A DNA stretch of 32,511 nucleotides from Clostridiales bacterium (GTDB lineage Bacteria > Bacillota > Clostridia > Oscillospirales > Oscillospiraceae), in the NCBI GenBank assembly GCA_022764045.1, contig JALERU010000033.1, positions 1-32,511 of the forward strand, in the 5' to 3' direction. Positions 16,404-23,339 of the stretch are shown piece by piece. Position 1 is the first letter of the stretch, and every line of letters starts with the position of its first letter. The position numbers were made by a program, and so were the translations under genes. The notes below the pieces were generated by a model, which saw only the letters and a list, made by a program, of their open reading frames with translations, did no database searches and was not told the origin of the DNA.

Positions 16404-17180
16404 ATGGGACGACTGAGCAAGGTAGAGATCAGCGGCGTGAACACCTCCAAGCTGCCGGTGCTCACCCGGGAGGAGGCCAAGGAGCTCTTCCTCCAGGCCC
16501 GGGCAGGCAGCGAGGAGGCCCGTCAGACCCTGATCCAGGGGAACCTGCGGCTGGTTCTCAGTGTCATCAAAAAATTCGACGGCCGCAACGAGAACCCGGA
16601 CGACCTCTTCCAGGTGGGCTGCGTGGGCCTCATCAAGGGCATCGACAACTTCAACGTGGACCTGGACGTCTTCCCCAGCACCTACCTGGTGCCCATGATC
16701 GTGGGGGAGATCCGCCGGTATCTCCGGGACAACAGCGCCGTGCGAGTGTCCCGGTCCATGCGGGACACCGCCTATAAGGTGCTCCAGGCCAAGGAAAAAT
16801 ATGTGGCCGACCACCAGCGGGAGCCCACTGTGGAGGAGATTGCCAAAATCCTGGACCTGAAACGGGAGGACGTGGTCTTTGCCCTGGACGCCATCGTGGA
16901 CCCGGTCTCCCTCTACGAGCCCGTCTACTCCGACGGGGGGGACACCATCTGCGTCATGGACCAGGTGAAGGACCAGAAGAACACTGACGAGACCTGGCTG
17001 GAGCAGATCGCCCTAAAAGAGGCCATGGACCGCCTCAGCGACCGGGAGAAGAAGATTTTACGCCTGCGGTTTTTCGAGGGAAAGACCCAGATGGAGGTCT
17101 CCGCCCGCATCGGCATCTCCCAGGCCCAGATCTCCCGGCTGGAGAAGAACGCCATCCAGAAGATCAAGAAGGAGCTGTGA
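16404..17180 (+). CDS. sigG: RNA polymerase sporulation sigma factor G
   Basis: Sigma G, 258 residues, is the late forespore-specific sigma factor that turns on germination and spore-protection genes. The N-terminus KVEISGVNTSKLPVLTREEA is the sigma-G signature that separates it from sigma F. Region 2 (GNLRLVLSVIKKFDGRNENP ... DDLFQVGCVGLIKGIDNF) is followed by MIVGEIRRYLRDNSAVRVSR, region 3, and region 4 (LSDREKKILRLRFFEGKTQM ... ISQAQISRLEKNA). The ribosome site GGGGAAA (16392-16398) is modest. Unlike many spore formers, it has no spoIIGA or sigE beside it. The last 17 bp overlap the convergent DUF2812 gene, so no terminator fits between them. Its presence marks an endospore-forming lineage. 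Confidence 0.95.
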   Translation: MGRLSKVEISGVNTSKLPVLTREEAKELFLQARAGSEEARQTLIQGNLRLVLSVIKKFDGRNENPDDLFQVGCVGLIKGIDNFNVDLDVFPSTYLVPMIVGEIRRYLRDNSAVRVSRSMRDTAYKVLQAKEKYVADHQREPTVEEIAKILDLKREDVVFALDAIVDPVSLYEPVYSDGGDTICVMDQVKDQKNTDETWLEQIALKEAMDRLSDREKKILRLRFFEGKTQMEVSARIGISQAQISRLEKNAIQKIKKEL

Positions 17181-18369
17181 GAGAGGAAGCCAGGGCGGAC
17201 AGGCAGTCCTCCAGGGAGCGGGGGGAGCCCTCCCCCAGCAGGAGGACTGCCCGCAAAACCCGGTTGTCCCGCCGCAGAATCACCGTGGGCAGGCCGACGT
17301 TGTTTTGATACCCCAGGGCAAAATCCACCGGCAGAGGGGGCAGGGCCAGGGAGACCTCCGGGACCCCCGCCTTGTGCAGGGCCTTCCGGTCCCGTTGGAG
17401 TTCCTCCCGGGCGATGGCCTCCGCCAGCCGGAGGGAGGCGGCGTCGTAGTAATCTGCCAGCAGAAAGACCGGGGCCGACCGGCCGTCGGGGGAAGTCACC
17501 TGGGCGGTTTCCTCCCAGTGAATCCTCTCCTCAGCCAGAAAGACCACCGGCCGCCGGCTGCCCGACAGATCGACCTCCTCCACCGTCCACCCGGTGCCCT
17601 CGTAAAGGGCCGCCACTGTGGGGAAGGGGAGCGGGGGCGCGGGCGCCTCACCCTCCGGCCCCAGAAGGGAAACCAGGCTGACAACAAGGGCCAGCAAGAG
17701 CACCCCTGTTACCACCCGGTGAACCTGGTGCCGGCGGGCGTGGACCTGCCAGGGCTTCCGGTGGTCCAACCCCCGCCCGGCCTGGAGGGCCTTCCGCAGC
17801 CGGTGGTAGTGCAGGCTGCGGGCCAGACGGGAGCCAAAGAACCAAAGGACCACGGCCAGGAAAGCCACAAAAGGCCAAAGCCCAGCCTCCAAAACCGTCA
17901 GCAGCGGGTCTGTCCACATCAGCACCAGGGGATACAGCATGCCCCAGATCACACAGGAGAGGATGGCGCTGTTTTCCCGCCTGTGCAACGCCTGTAAAAC
18001 CAGCGCCTGGGTTTGGAGGTCGGTGTCCAGCTCCCGGGCGTCCTCGTCCTGGGCCCGGTAGACGTAAAAATTCCCCCGCTTGGCTACATACTCCCACCCA
18101 TAAGAGGCGTGGAGGGCCAAGGCCTCCTCCCCCGGCCCCAACCACCCCTCGCTGCCAAAGTCCATGGAGCGGAGGGAAGAGGTCAGCCGGTACCGCACCG
18201 GCCGGGGCTCTCCCCGGACGAAGGTGGCCCAGGCCAGGCAAAACCCGTCCTCCTCCAAAAACCACCCCTGGGCGGCCAGGTCCGTCAACCAGCTCTCCAT
18301 GGCCTCCACGTCGTGGTCAGCGCAGGGAATCCAGCGGCGGGTTTTGGCTTTTTCGTTCGTTTCGTTCAT
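17164..18369 (-). CDS. DUF2812 membrane protein, paralogue 1 (distal)
   Basis: This 401-residue protein has an N-terminal DUF2812 domain (about 12-125: DHDVEAMESWLTDLAAQGWF, then YGWEYVAKRGNFYVYRA). Two predicted helices follow (about 134-152 and 160-180), then a cytosolic GLDHRKPWQ motif, a third helix (about 218-236) and a C-terminal domain of about 165 residues, probably outside the membrane. Its function is unknown; the family commonly lies next to PadR regulators. The start has AAGGAG just upstream. It is last in padR-DUF2812-DUF2812-DUF2812, 22 bp after paralogue 2, and its 3' end overlaps sigG tail-to-tail by 17 bp. No catalytic motif was seen. Confidence 0.85.
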   Translation of the reverse strand: MNETNEKAKTRRWIPCADHDVEAMESWLTDLAAQGWFLEEDGFCLAWATFVRGEPRPVRYRLTSSLRSMDFGSEGWLGPGEEALALHASYGWEYVAKRGNFYVYRAQDEDARELDTDLQTQALVLQALHRRENSAILSCVIWGMLYPLVLMWTDPLLTVLEAGLWPFVAFLAVVLWFFGSRLARSLHYHRLRKALQAGRGLDHRKPWQVHARRHQVHRVVTGVLLLALVVSLVSLLGPEGEAPAPPLPFPTVAALYEGTGWTVEEVDLSGSRRPVVFLAEERIHWEETAQVTSPDGRSAPVFLLADYYDAASLRLAEAIAREELQRDRKALHKAGVPEVSLALPPLPVDFALGYQNNVGLPTVILRRDNRVLRAVLLLGEGSPRSLEDCLSALASSLTAPS

Positions 18370-18391
18370 AAAGAGCTCCTTTCGGGAGGGA

Positions 18392-19588
18392 TCAGGCCAG
18401 AGAATCGAAAAACCGTTGGCCCCATTTCTCTGGAGGGAAGAGGGCCGTGGTGGAAAGCCAGATGGATATCACTTCATTGCCTCTTCGCACCAGCAGACAG
18501 GTGGAATTTTTCAGCAGGAACATGGCCTTATCGTCAGCTTCGAAATCCGGGAGGGGGAAGCTGGCTTCTTCCCCGCCGGCTGCCAGCTCCTTGCGAAGCT
18601 GCTCCAGTTGCCACCGGGCCCCGTGGGAGGAGGTGGAGCGGAGATAGTCCGCGCTGAAAAACACCCGCTCCACCCGCCCGTCCTGCCAGGTGACCATGCC
18701 CTCTTCGCGCCAATAGAGAGACTGGGGAAAGAGATAACTGGGCAGGTCCTCGATCAGCCAGGGGGCCATTTCGGGACGGTAGACCCCCTCGGGGGAAAAG
18801 AGCTCCGTTGCCGTGGCAAAGGGGAGATTTTCCACGTTCTCCCCAAAGGTGATGTGGCTCCTACCCAAAAACAAAGGCGCGAACCAGGAAACCATCAGCA
18901 GAACCGCCAGCAAGGAGGAAGCCATCCTCCAGGCCAGATTCCGGCGGGCTTTTCCGGCCCAGGGCTTTTGGTGGTCCAGCCCCTGGCCCAATTCTAACCT
19001 GCGAATGAGGGACCTGCAATGCCGGTGCTCCAGGAAAAGGTTGCAGGCGCAGACGAAAAGGGCCAGCGGCAGAAAGGGCGCAGTCCAGGGATAGGTACAG
19101 ACGACCCCCCAGAGGGAGCCGCAATCAAACCAGAGATACCCCAGGCAGGCCAGGGCCAGCAGCAGAAGCCCCAACTGCCCCAAACACAGCCACCGGTAGG
19201 TCCAGCGGAGGGTGTCGGCCTGGACCTGAGGGTCCGTGTGAAGCTCCCGGGGATGCTCCGTGGTGCCCCGGTAGATGTGGAACCGGGCGTGTATCCCCAC
19301 ATACTCCCAGCCAAACCGGGCGTGGAAGTTCTGGACCTCCTGGGGCGGCGGGCCATCCCCTTCGTGTTCTAAACCCATCAGCCCCCGCCAGAGGGTGGGG
19401 GCCTCCCGAGCGGAGATCAGCCGGTGAGGCAAGGCCCGGGGCTCCTTCCGTCGGAACCGGGCGATTCCCCAGTTCAGGCCCCCAGCTTCTAAGAACAGCC
19501 CCTTCTTTCCCAGGTCCGTCAGCCAGCTCTCCATGGCCTCGATATCGTAAGCGGGAAAAGGTGGAATGCGGCGAACAGTCTTTCCCAT
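18392..19588 (-). CDS. DUF2812 membrane protein, paralogue 2
   Basis: This 398-residue protein has the same architecture as paralogue 1: DUF2812 (YDIEAMESWLTDLGKKGLFL ... FGWEYVGIHARFHIYRG ... RELHTDPQVQ), helices at about 134-152 and 168-186, the GLDHQKPW motif at about 203-210, helix three at about 221-241, and a C-terminal extracytoplasmic domain. ATG 19588 is chosen because the homologous N-terminus begins there and AAAGGAGA precedes it; the frame is open about 320 bp further upstream, but that part overlaps paralogue 3 and has no family similarity. It lies 14 bp from paralogue 3 and 22 bp from paralogue 1, implying one transcript. Function unknown. Confidence 0.85.
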   Translation of the reverse strand: MGKTVRRIPPFPAYDIEAMESWLTDLGKKGLFLEAGGLNWGIARFRRKEPRALPHRLISAREAPTLWRGLMGLEHEGDGPPPQEVQNFHARFGWEYVGIHARFHIYRGTTEHPRELHTDPQVQADTLRWTYRWLCLGQLGLLLLALACLGYLWFDCGSLWGVVCTYPWTAPFLPLALFVCACNLFLEHRHCRSLIRRLELGQGLDHQKPWAGKARRNLAWRMASSLLAVLLMVSWFAPLFLGRSHITFGENVENLPFATATELFSPEGVYRPEMAPWLIEDLPSYLFPQSLYWREEGMVTWQDGRVERVFFSADYLRSTSSHGARWQLEQLRKELAAGGEEASFPLPDFEADDKAMFLLKNSTCLLVRRGNEVISIWLSTTALFPPEKWGQRFFDSLA

Positions 19589-19602
19589 GACGGGTCTCCT
19601 TT

Positions 19603-20337
19603 CTACCCAAACAGGGTATACCCAGCAGAGACAACATACAGCAGACAGGCCAGGGCGGTGGTGACCTGTCTCAGGCGATAAAACGGGGCGGCTTCCCGCC
19701 AGTTCTTGTGATGGTCCAGGGGCTGGTTCTCTTTGAGCCGTTTTGCCAAGGCGGTTCCATGAAGATAGCCCAGCAGGGCGGGAGCGAAGAGGAACCCCGA
19801 AAACAAAAGCGTGCTGATATAAAACAGGGGCGCGGCGGCCAGGAGCTGGAGAAAGGTGTAGGAACTCCTGGGCTGCAGGAAGAGGGGAAGGAGAGCGATC
19901 AGCCCCCAAAGGAACCGCACCCTATCCCACTGGGCCGCCGCCCGGATGGTCATGGATTGGACCAGAGGATCGGTGTCCAGCTCTCTGGGATTCTCGCAGA
20001 CGGACCGGTAGATGAAATACTTTCCCCGCTTGGCCACATACGCCCAGCCATACAGCCAGTTGAGCTCCAGGGCTTCCTCCTCCGGCTGGTCACTGGGATA
20101 TTGGACAGACCCAGAGACCCCCAAAAGCTGCCCCGTGGTGGGCGGCTTCCAAAAACCCACCAGGCGATACAAGGTCTCCTGGGGCTCAGCCTTTTGAAAA
20201 TTCGCCATCCCGCAGGAGTACCCATCCTTTTCCAGCATCCACCCCGCCCGGGCCATGTCCATGAGCCAGCTCTCCATGGCCTCAATATCGTGAGCGGGGC
20301 AGGGGGGAATACGGCGGATGGCAGTGTTTTCGTTCAT
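19603..20337 (-). CDS. DUF2812 membrane protein, paralogue 3, short form
   Basis: This 244-residue protein has the DUF2812 domain (HDIEAMESWLMDMARAGWML ... YGWAYVAKRGKYFIYRS ... RELDTDPLVQ), a hydrophobic region of about 142-195, the conserved LDHHKNW motif (about 207-213) and a final helix (about 226-243). It stops right after that helix, so it lacks the roughly 160-residue outer domain of its two paralogues. The stop is followed by the next gene's ribosome site, so this looks like a real short form. A truncation fixed by deletion is the alternative. AAAGGAGG precedes the start, 24 bp after padR. It is the first structural gene of the operon. Confidence 0.85.
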   Translation of the reverse strand: MNENTAIRRIPPCPAHDIEAMESWLMDMARAGWMLEKDGYSCGMANFQKAEPQETLYRLVGFWKPPTTGQLLGVSGSVQYPSDQPEEEALELNWLYGWAYVAKRGKYFIYRSVCENPRELDTDPLVQSMTIRAAAQWDRVRFLWGLIALLPLFLQPRSSYTFLQLLAAAPLFYISTLLFSGFLFAPALLGYLHGTALAKRLKENQPLDHHKNWREAAPFYRLRQVTTALACLLYVVSAGYTLFG

Positions 20338-20361
20338 TGCAAAGCCTCCTTTCCGGGGCGG

Positions 20362-20745
20362 TCAGGTGGGCGACAGGGCGGGCCGCAGGGCGGTGGGAGG
20401 TTCCTCCTCCCCCCGCAGCAGGGCCTGGCCCTGGGGGGTGTGCAGGCGCTGGGCGTCGTCCAGGCAAGTGCGCAGGCGGTCCAGCTCCTGGGCATAGGCC
20501 GCCCGGCCCTTGTCGGTGATCTGGTAGATGCGCTTGCGCCCCTCCACGGCGGTCTCCTGGATGTAGTGTTCCTTCTCAAACTTGCCCAGGATGGTATACA
20601 GGGTGGCCGGTCCCATCTGGATTCGGCCCTGGGTCCAGGTTTCGATGAACTCCACCACGTCGATGCCGCACATGGGCTTCCCCCCAAAGGCCATGAGCAC
20701 GTAGAACATGGACTCGGTCAGGTTTTCCATGGCTTTCTTTGGCAT
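20362..20745 (-). CDS. PadR-family transcriptional regulator
   Basis: This 127-residue winged-helix regulator has the N-terminal PadR domain (about 5-85: LTESMFYVLMAFGGKPMCGI ... GPATLYTILGKFEKEHYIQE ... GRKRIYQITDKGRAAY) followed by a short dimerisation helix, the small PadR-s2 type. Such proteins repress their own operon and release DNA when a small molecule, often an antimicrobial or phenolic compound, binds. AGGAGG precedes ATG. A consensus promoter and a large palindrome lie directly upstream, and three DUF2812 genes follow in the same direction, a known PadR partner arrangement. Autorepression is inferred; the inducer is unknown. Confidence 0.92.
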   Translation of the reverse strand: MPKKAMENLTESMFYVLMAFGGKPMCGIDVVEFIETWTQGRIQMGPATLYTILGKFEKEHYIQETAVEGRKRIYQITDKGRAAYAQELDRLRTCLDDAQRLHTPQGQALLRGEEEPPTALRPALSPT

Positions 20746-20765
20746 GGCCGGCGCCTCCTTTCAGA

Positions 20766-20808
20766 ATATCGTTTTTTGATATCATCTAATGATATTGTAT
20801 AACGATAT
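20766..20808. promoter_or_regulatory. Two-tier 43-bp palindromic operator at the padR promoter
   Basis: The inner dyad ATATCAT-CTA-ATGATAT (20779-20795) and outer arms ATATCGTT (20766-20773) and AACGATAT (20801-20808) share one centre at 20787, with 5-bp gaps on each side. All arm bases pair perfectly. The inner dyad covers the end of the -10 box and the predicted start site, the usual place for a repressor to block polymerase. PadR as the binder is inferred from adjacency. Confidence 0.8.
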
Positions 20809-20822
20809 GATAAGCCTGTCAA
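20794..20822 (-). promoter_or_regulatory. Promoter of the padR-DUF2812 operon
   Basis: On the minus strand TTGACA (20822-20817), 17 bp, TACAAT (20799-20794). The start would be near 20787, the centre of the palindrome, leaving a leader of about 42 nt. Confidence 0.85.
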
Positions 20823-21160
20823 GAGGGTTTCCCCAATTCTGTTCCAGCCACAGCAGTTAGTCCCGCCACTTCCTGACCGAAATTTCTCAAAATCCTCTCG
20901 CGCGCGCGTAAGAGCATTTGTTTGAATTACTTGTTTTATTATTTATTTTATTATGGGGCCCAGATTCGGCCTGCCCCCCGGCCAAAAATGGGCTGGGTCC
21001 CACCAAAAATGGACCGGGGCCAAATTTGGACCCCCTTGTGGAAAACTGCCCTCGGGCGGGGAGAAGCCCCCCAAAAAACTCCCCCTATATACCCCGGGAA
21101 CCCCGGCCAGACGGGGATGATTTCGTACACCCCTTGGTCAAAAAAGTTGCACAAAAATGA
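20823..21160. other. Intergenic stretch with a CG tract and CCAAAWWTGG repeats
   Basis: No credible gene was found in about 340 bp. It holds a (CG)5 alternating tract (20899-20908) inside CTCT/AGAG arms, an AT-only run (about 20931-20953), and three copies of a palindromic decamer: CCAAAAATGG at 20982 and 21003, CCAAATTTGG at 21020. G/C blocks with CCCCGGG follow. A small RNA or a binding-site cluster is possible; neither can be shown from sequence alone. Frames starting near 20918 have no ribosome site and an odd Pro-rich make-up. Confidence 0.4.
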
Positions 21161-21198
21161 AGGGCACCACCTGTGCTGTTTGCACAAGCGGTGCCTTT
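21161..21198. terminator. Possible second hairpin downstream of the paaK-ACT operon
   Basis: GGCACC (21163-21168)/GGTGCC (21190-21195) with an inner TGTGC/GCACA stem. On the minus strand it is followed by CTTCATTTTTG, and on the plus strand only by TTTCC. It may be a back-up terminator behind the one at 21216-21256. Confidence 0.45.
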
Positions 21199-21215
21199 CC
21201 CCGGGAAATTGACGC

Positions 21216-21256
21216 AAAAAACCTCCGCCCGCAGCCGGAAGGGCCGCAGGCGGAGG
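21216..21256 (-). terminator. Terminator of the paaK-ACT operon
   Basis: On the minus strand CCTCCGCCTGCGGC (21256-21243) pairs with GCTGCGGGCGGAGG (21235-21222), a 14-bp stem with two G-T pairs, then TTTTTT (21221-21216). It starts 16 bp past the ACT gene's stop codon. Confidence 0.9.
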
Positions 21257-21271
21257 GGGAAAGCGAAGCAC

Positions 21272-21703
21272 TTACAGACGGTAGATATCCTTGGGAGCCA
21301 GGGTGGAGACATGGTTGGCGTCCAGGGCCTTTTGGGCGGCCTCGGCGTCATCGGGGCGCATGACCACCACGGCGTGGCCGTCCTGGCTGCCCACGAAGGC
21401 GTACATGTACTCCACGGCGACCTTGGCCTGGGAGAGGATCTGGAGCACGGCGGTGAGCCCGCCGGGGCGGTCGTCGATGACGGCGGCCACCACGTCGCTC
21501 TGCTTGACGATGAAGTCGTGGTCCCGCAGCACCTGGCAGGCCTTGTCGGGGTCGTTGACGATGAGGCGGAGGATGCCGAAGTCGGTGGTGTCGGCCAGGG
21601 AGAGGGCGCTCATGTCGATGCCGTTTTCCCCCAGGGCCTGGGTGACCTCGCCCAGCTTGCCGGGCACGTTCTCGATGAAGACAGAGATCTGTTTGATTAA
21701 CAT
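21272..21703 (-). CDS. Tandem ACT-domain protein
   Basis: This 143-residue cytosolic protein is made of two ACT ligand-binding domains: about 1-68 (LIKQISVFIENVPGKLGEVT, a typical ACT start) and about 70-140 (VVAAVIDDRPGGLTAVLQIL). ACT pairs bind amino acids and regulate partner enzymes. It starts 13 bp after paaK with GGAGGG overlapping that gene's stop, and stand-alone ACT proteins are often paired with phenylacetate-CoA ligase genes in Clostridia and archaea. A role sensing an aromatic amino acid to tune the ligase or operon is inferred. The operon ends here with a strong terminator. Confidence 0.88.
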   Translation of the reverse strand: MLIKQISVFIENVPGKLGEVTQALGENGIDMSALSLADTTDFGILRLIVNDPDKACQVLRDHDFIVKQSDVVAAVIDDRPGGLTAVLQILSQAKVAVEYMYAFVGSQDGHAVVVMRPDDAEAAQKALDANHVSTLAPKDIYRL

Positions 21704-21716
21704 AGCGGGTCCCTCC

Positions 21717-23021
21717 TTACAGTTTGCGGTTGTCGATGATGCGCTGGGCCTTGCCCTCGCTGCGGGCGATGGTTTTGGGGTTGACCAAGTGGACCTTGGC
21801 GCCGATGCCCAGCATGGAGCGCAGCTGGGCCACGATGGTCTTCTCCAGGGACTCCACCGAGCGGATGTCGTCGGAGAAGAGCTTTTCGCTCATTTCCACG
21901 TTGATGTCCAGGGTGTCGGTGTTGTTCTCCCGGCCCACGATGATCTGATAGTTGGGGGTGATGCTCTCGCCGCTGACCTTCAGCAGCACCTCTTCGATCT
22001 GGGAGGGGAAGACGTTGACGCCCCGGATGATGAGCATGTCGTCGGACCGGCCCATGGGCTTGGCCATGCGCACGTGGGTGCGGCCGCAGGAGCAGGGGGT
22101 GCGGTCCAGCACGCAGATATCCCGGGTGCGGTAGCGCAGCAGGGGGAAGGCCTCCTTGGTGATGGAGGTGAAGACCAGCTCGCCCTTGGAGCCCTCGGGG
22201 AGGACCTCCCCGGTGTCGGGGTCGATGATCTCGGCGATGAAGTGGTCCTCGCAGATGTGCATGCCCTTCTGCTCGCTGCATTCGTAGGAGACGCCGGGGC
22301 CGGAGAGCTCGGTGAGGCCGTAGATGTCGTAGGCTTTGATGCCCAGCTTGTTCTGGATATCCTGGCGCATCTCCTCGGACCAGGCCTCGGCGCCGAAGAT
22401 GCCGGCCTTGAGCTTAATCTTGTCCTTCAGCCCCCGCTCAAGGACGCTTTCTGCCAGGAAAGCGGCGTAGGAGGGAGTGCAGCAAAGGATAGTGGCCTCC
22501 AGGTCGCACATAAACTGGATCTGCCGGTCGGTGTTGCCCGAGGACATGGGCAGGGTCAGGCAGCCCACCTTGTGAGAGCCGCCGTTGAGGCCGGGGCCGC
22601 CGGTGAAGAGGCCGTAGCCGTAGCACACGTGGCACACGTCCTCGCTGGTGCCCCCGGCGGCCATGATGGCCCGGGCGCAGCAGTCCTCCCACAGGTCCAG
22701 GTCGTGCTGGGTGTAGAAGGCCACCACCCGCCGGCCGGTGGTGCCGGAGGTGGACTGGATGCGGACGCAGTCCTTCAGGGGCGTGGCCACAAGGCCGTAG
22801 GGATAGGCCTCCCGCAGGTCGTTTTTCGACAGGAAGGGGAGTTTATGGAGATCCTCCACCCCGTGGATATCGTCGGGGGTGACCCCCTTCTCCTCCATTT
22901 TGGCGCGGTAGTAGGGAACGTTGTCGTAAACATGGCGGACTTGCTTGACCAGGCGCTGGCTCTGCAGGGCGCGGATCTGATCATAGGGCATGGTTTCAAT
23001 TTCCGGTTGATACATGGGCAT
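21717..23021 (-). CDS. paaK: Phenylacetate-CoA ligase family AMP-forming enzyme
   Basis: This 434-residue adenylate-forming ligase activates an aryl acid (phenylacetate or indoleacetate type) to its CoA thioester with ATP. The nucleotide loop is IQSTSGTTGRRVVAF, the A5-type motif is YDIYGLTELSGPGVSYEC, the A7/A8 region is YRTRDICVL followed by GRSDDMLIIRGVNVFPSQIE, and the catalytic lysine lies in the C-terminal NPKTIARSEGKAQRI. Length is normal for PaaK. AAGGA lies ten bases before ATG 23021; a second ATG at 23015 has worse spacing. It forms a two-gene operon with the ACT protein. No indolepyruvate oxidoreductase genes (common partners in amino-acid fermenters) are in the window. Confidence 0.9.
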   Translation of the reverse strand: MPMYQPEIETMPYDQIRALQSQRLVKQVRHVYDNVPYYRAKMEEKGVTPDDIHGVEDLHKLPFLSKNDLREAYPYGLVATPLKDCVRIQSTSGTTGRRVVAFYTQHDLDLWEDCCARAIMAAGGTSEDVCHVCYGYGLFTGGPGLNGGSHKVGCLTLPMSSGNTDRQIQFMCDLEATILCCTPSYAAFLAESVLERGLKDKIKLKAGIFGAEAWSEEMRQDIQNKLGIKAYDIYGLTELSGPGVSYECSEQKGMHICEDHFIAEIIDPDTGEVLPEGSKGELVFTSITKEAFPLLRYRTRDICVLDRTPCSCGRTHVRMAKPMGRSDDMLIIRGVNVFPSQIEEVLLKVSGESITPNYQIIVGRENNTDTLDINVEMSEKLFSDDIRSVESLEKTIVAQLRSMLGIGAKVHLVNPKTIARSEGKAQRIIDNRKL

Positions 23022-23065
23022 GAAAAATCAGTCCTTACTCAATCATTTGTAGAAATATAAAAAAA

Positions 23066-23077
23066 TTATCATGATAA
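23066..23077. promoter_or_regulatory. 12-bp perfect palindrome in the paaK leader
   Basis: TTATCATGATAA lies about 15-26 bp after the predicted paaK start site, in an AT-rich stretch that also contains ATGATAACATCAT. It is a candidate repressor site; no known regulator box was recognised. Confidence 0.4.
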
Positions 23078-23098
23078 CATCATAATTTTCTTATCTAA

Positions 23099-23127
23099 AG
23101 TATAGAAGAGTGTCGACAAGAAGTCAA
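23099..23127 (-). promoter_or_regulatory. Promoter of paaK-ACT
   Basis: On the minus strand TTGACT (23127-23122), 17 bp, TATACT (23104-23099), one base from consensus in each box. Start expected near 23092, with a leader of about 70 nt. Confidence 0.85.
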
Positions 23128-23215
23128 GGGAAAAATTCTCAGGGGCACCAGTTCCCCGGGATTTGGCATATTTATGGAAGAAAGAAGCACAGATTTGGAA
23201 ATAAAAGGCAGCTTG

Positions 23216-23305
23216 TATAGAAAACAAGATAATTCGGTATGATTTATAATATGCTGTTGACTTTTGAACGGTCAAGTGTTATTCTTAATATAGAAAACAA
23301 GATAA
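23216..23305. repeat. 17-bp exact direct repeats bracketing the hemolysin III promoter
   Basis: TATAGAAAACAAGATAA occurs identically at 23216-23232 and 23289-23305, 73 bp apart start to start (about seven helical turns). The first lies upstream of the -35 box and the second over the predicted start site, a geometry suited to repression by looping. Between them, TTGAC/GTCAA forms a dyad at the -35 box (23257-23275). Confidence 0.75.
23257..23285 (+). promoter_or_regulatory. Promoter of the hemolysin III-like/DegV pair
   Basis: TTGACT (23257-23262), 17 bp, TATTCT (23280-23285); the start would fall near 23292, inside the second 17-bp repeat. The -10 is weak (four of six), consistent with a regulated promoter. 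Confidence 0.6.
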
Positions 23306-23339
23306 ACCGATTTTAATATCAGCAAAGGAGGAAGGAACC

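Noticed and set aside
19589-19909. N-terminal extension of DUF2812 paralogue 2
   Set aside because: It lies over paralogue 3 in another frame and has no family similarity; homology starts at 19588.
20918-21212. 80- and 96-residue plus-strand frames between padR and the ACT gene
   Set aside because: They begin at TTG codons without ribosome sites, in an AT run, and give Pro/Gly-rich products from the CCAAAWWTGG repeats.
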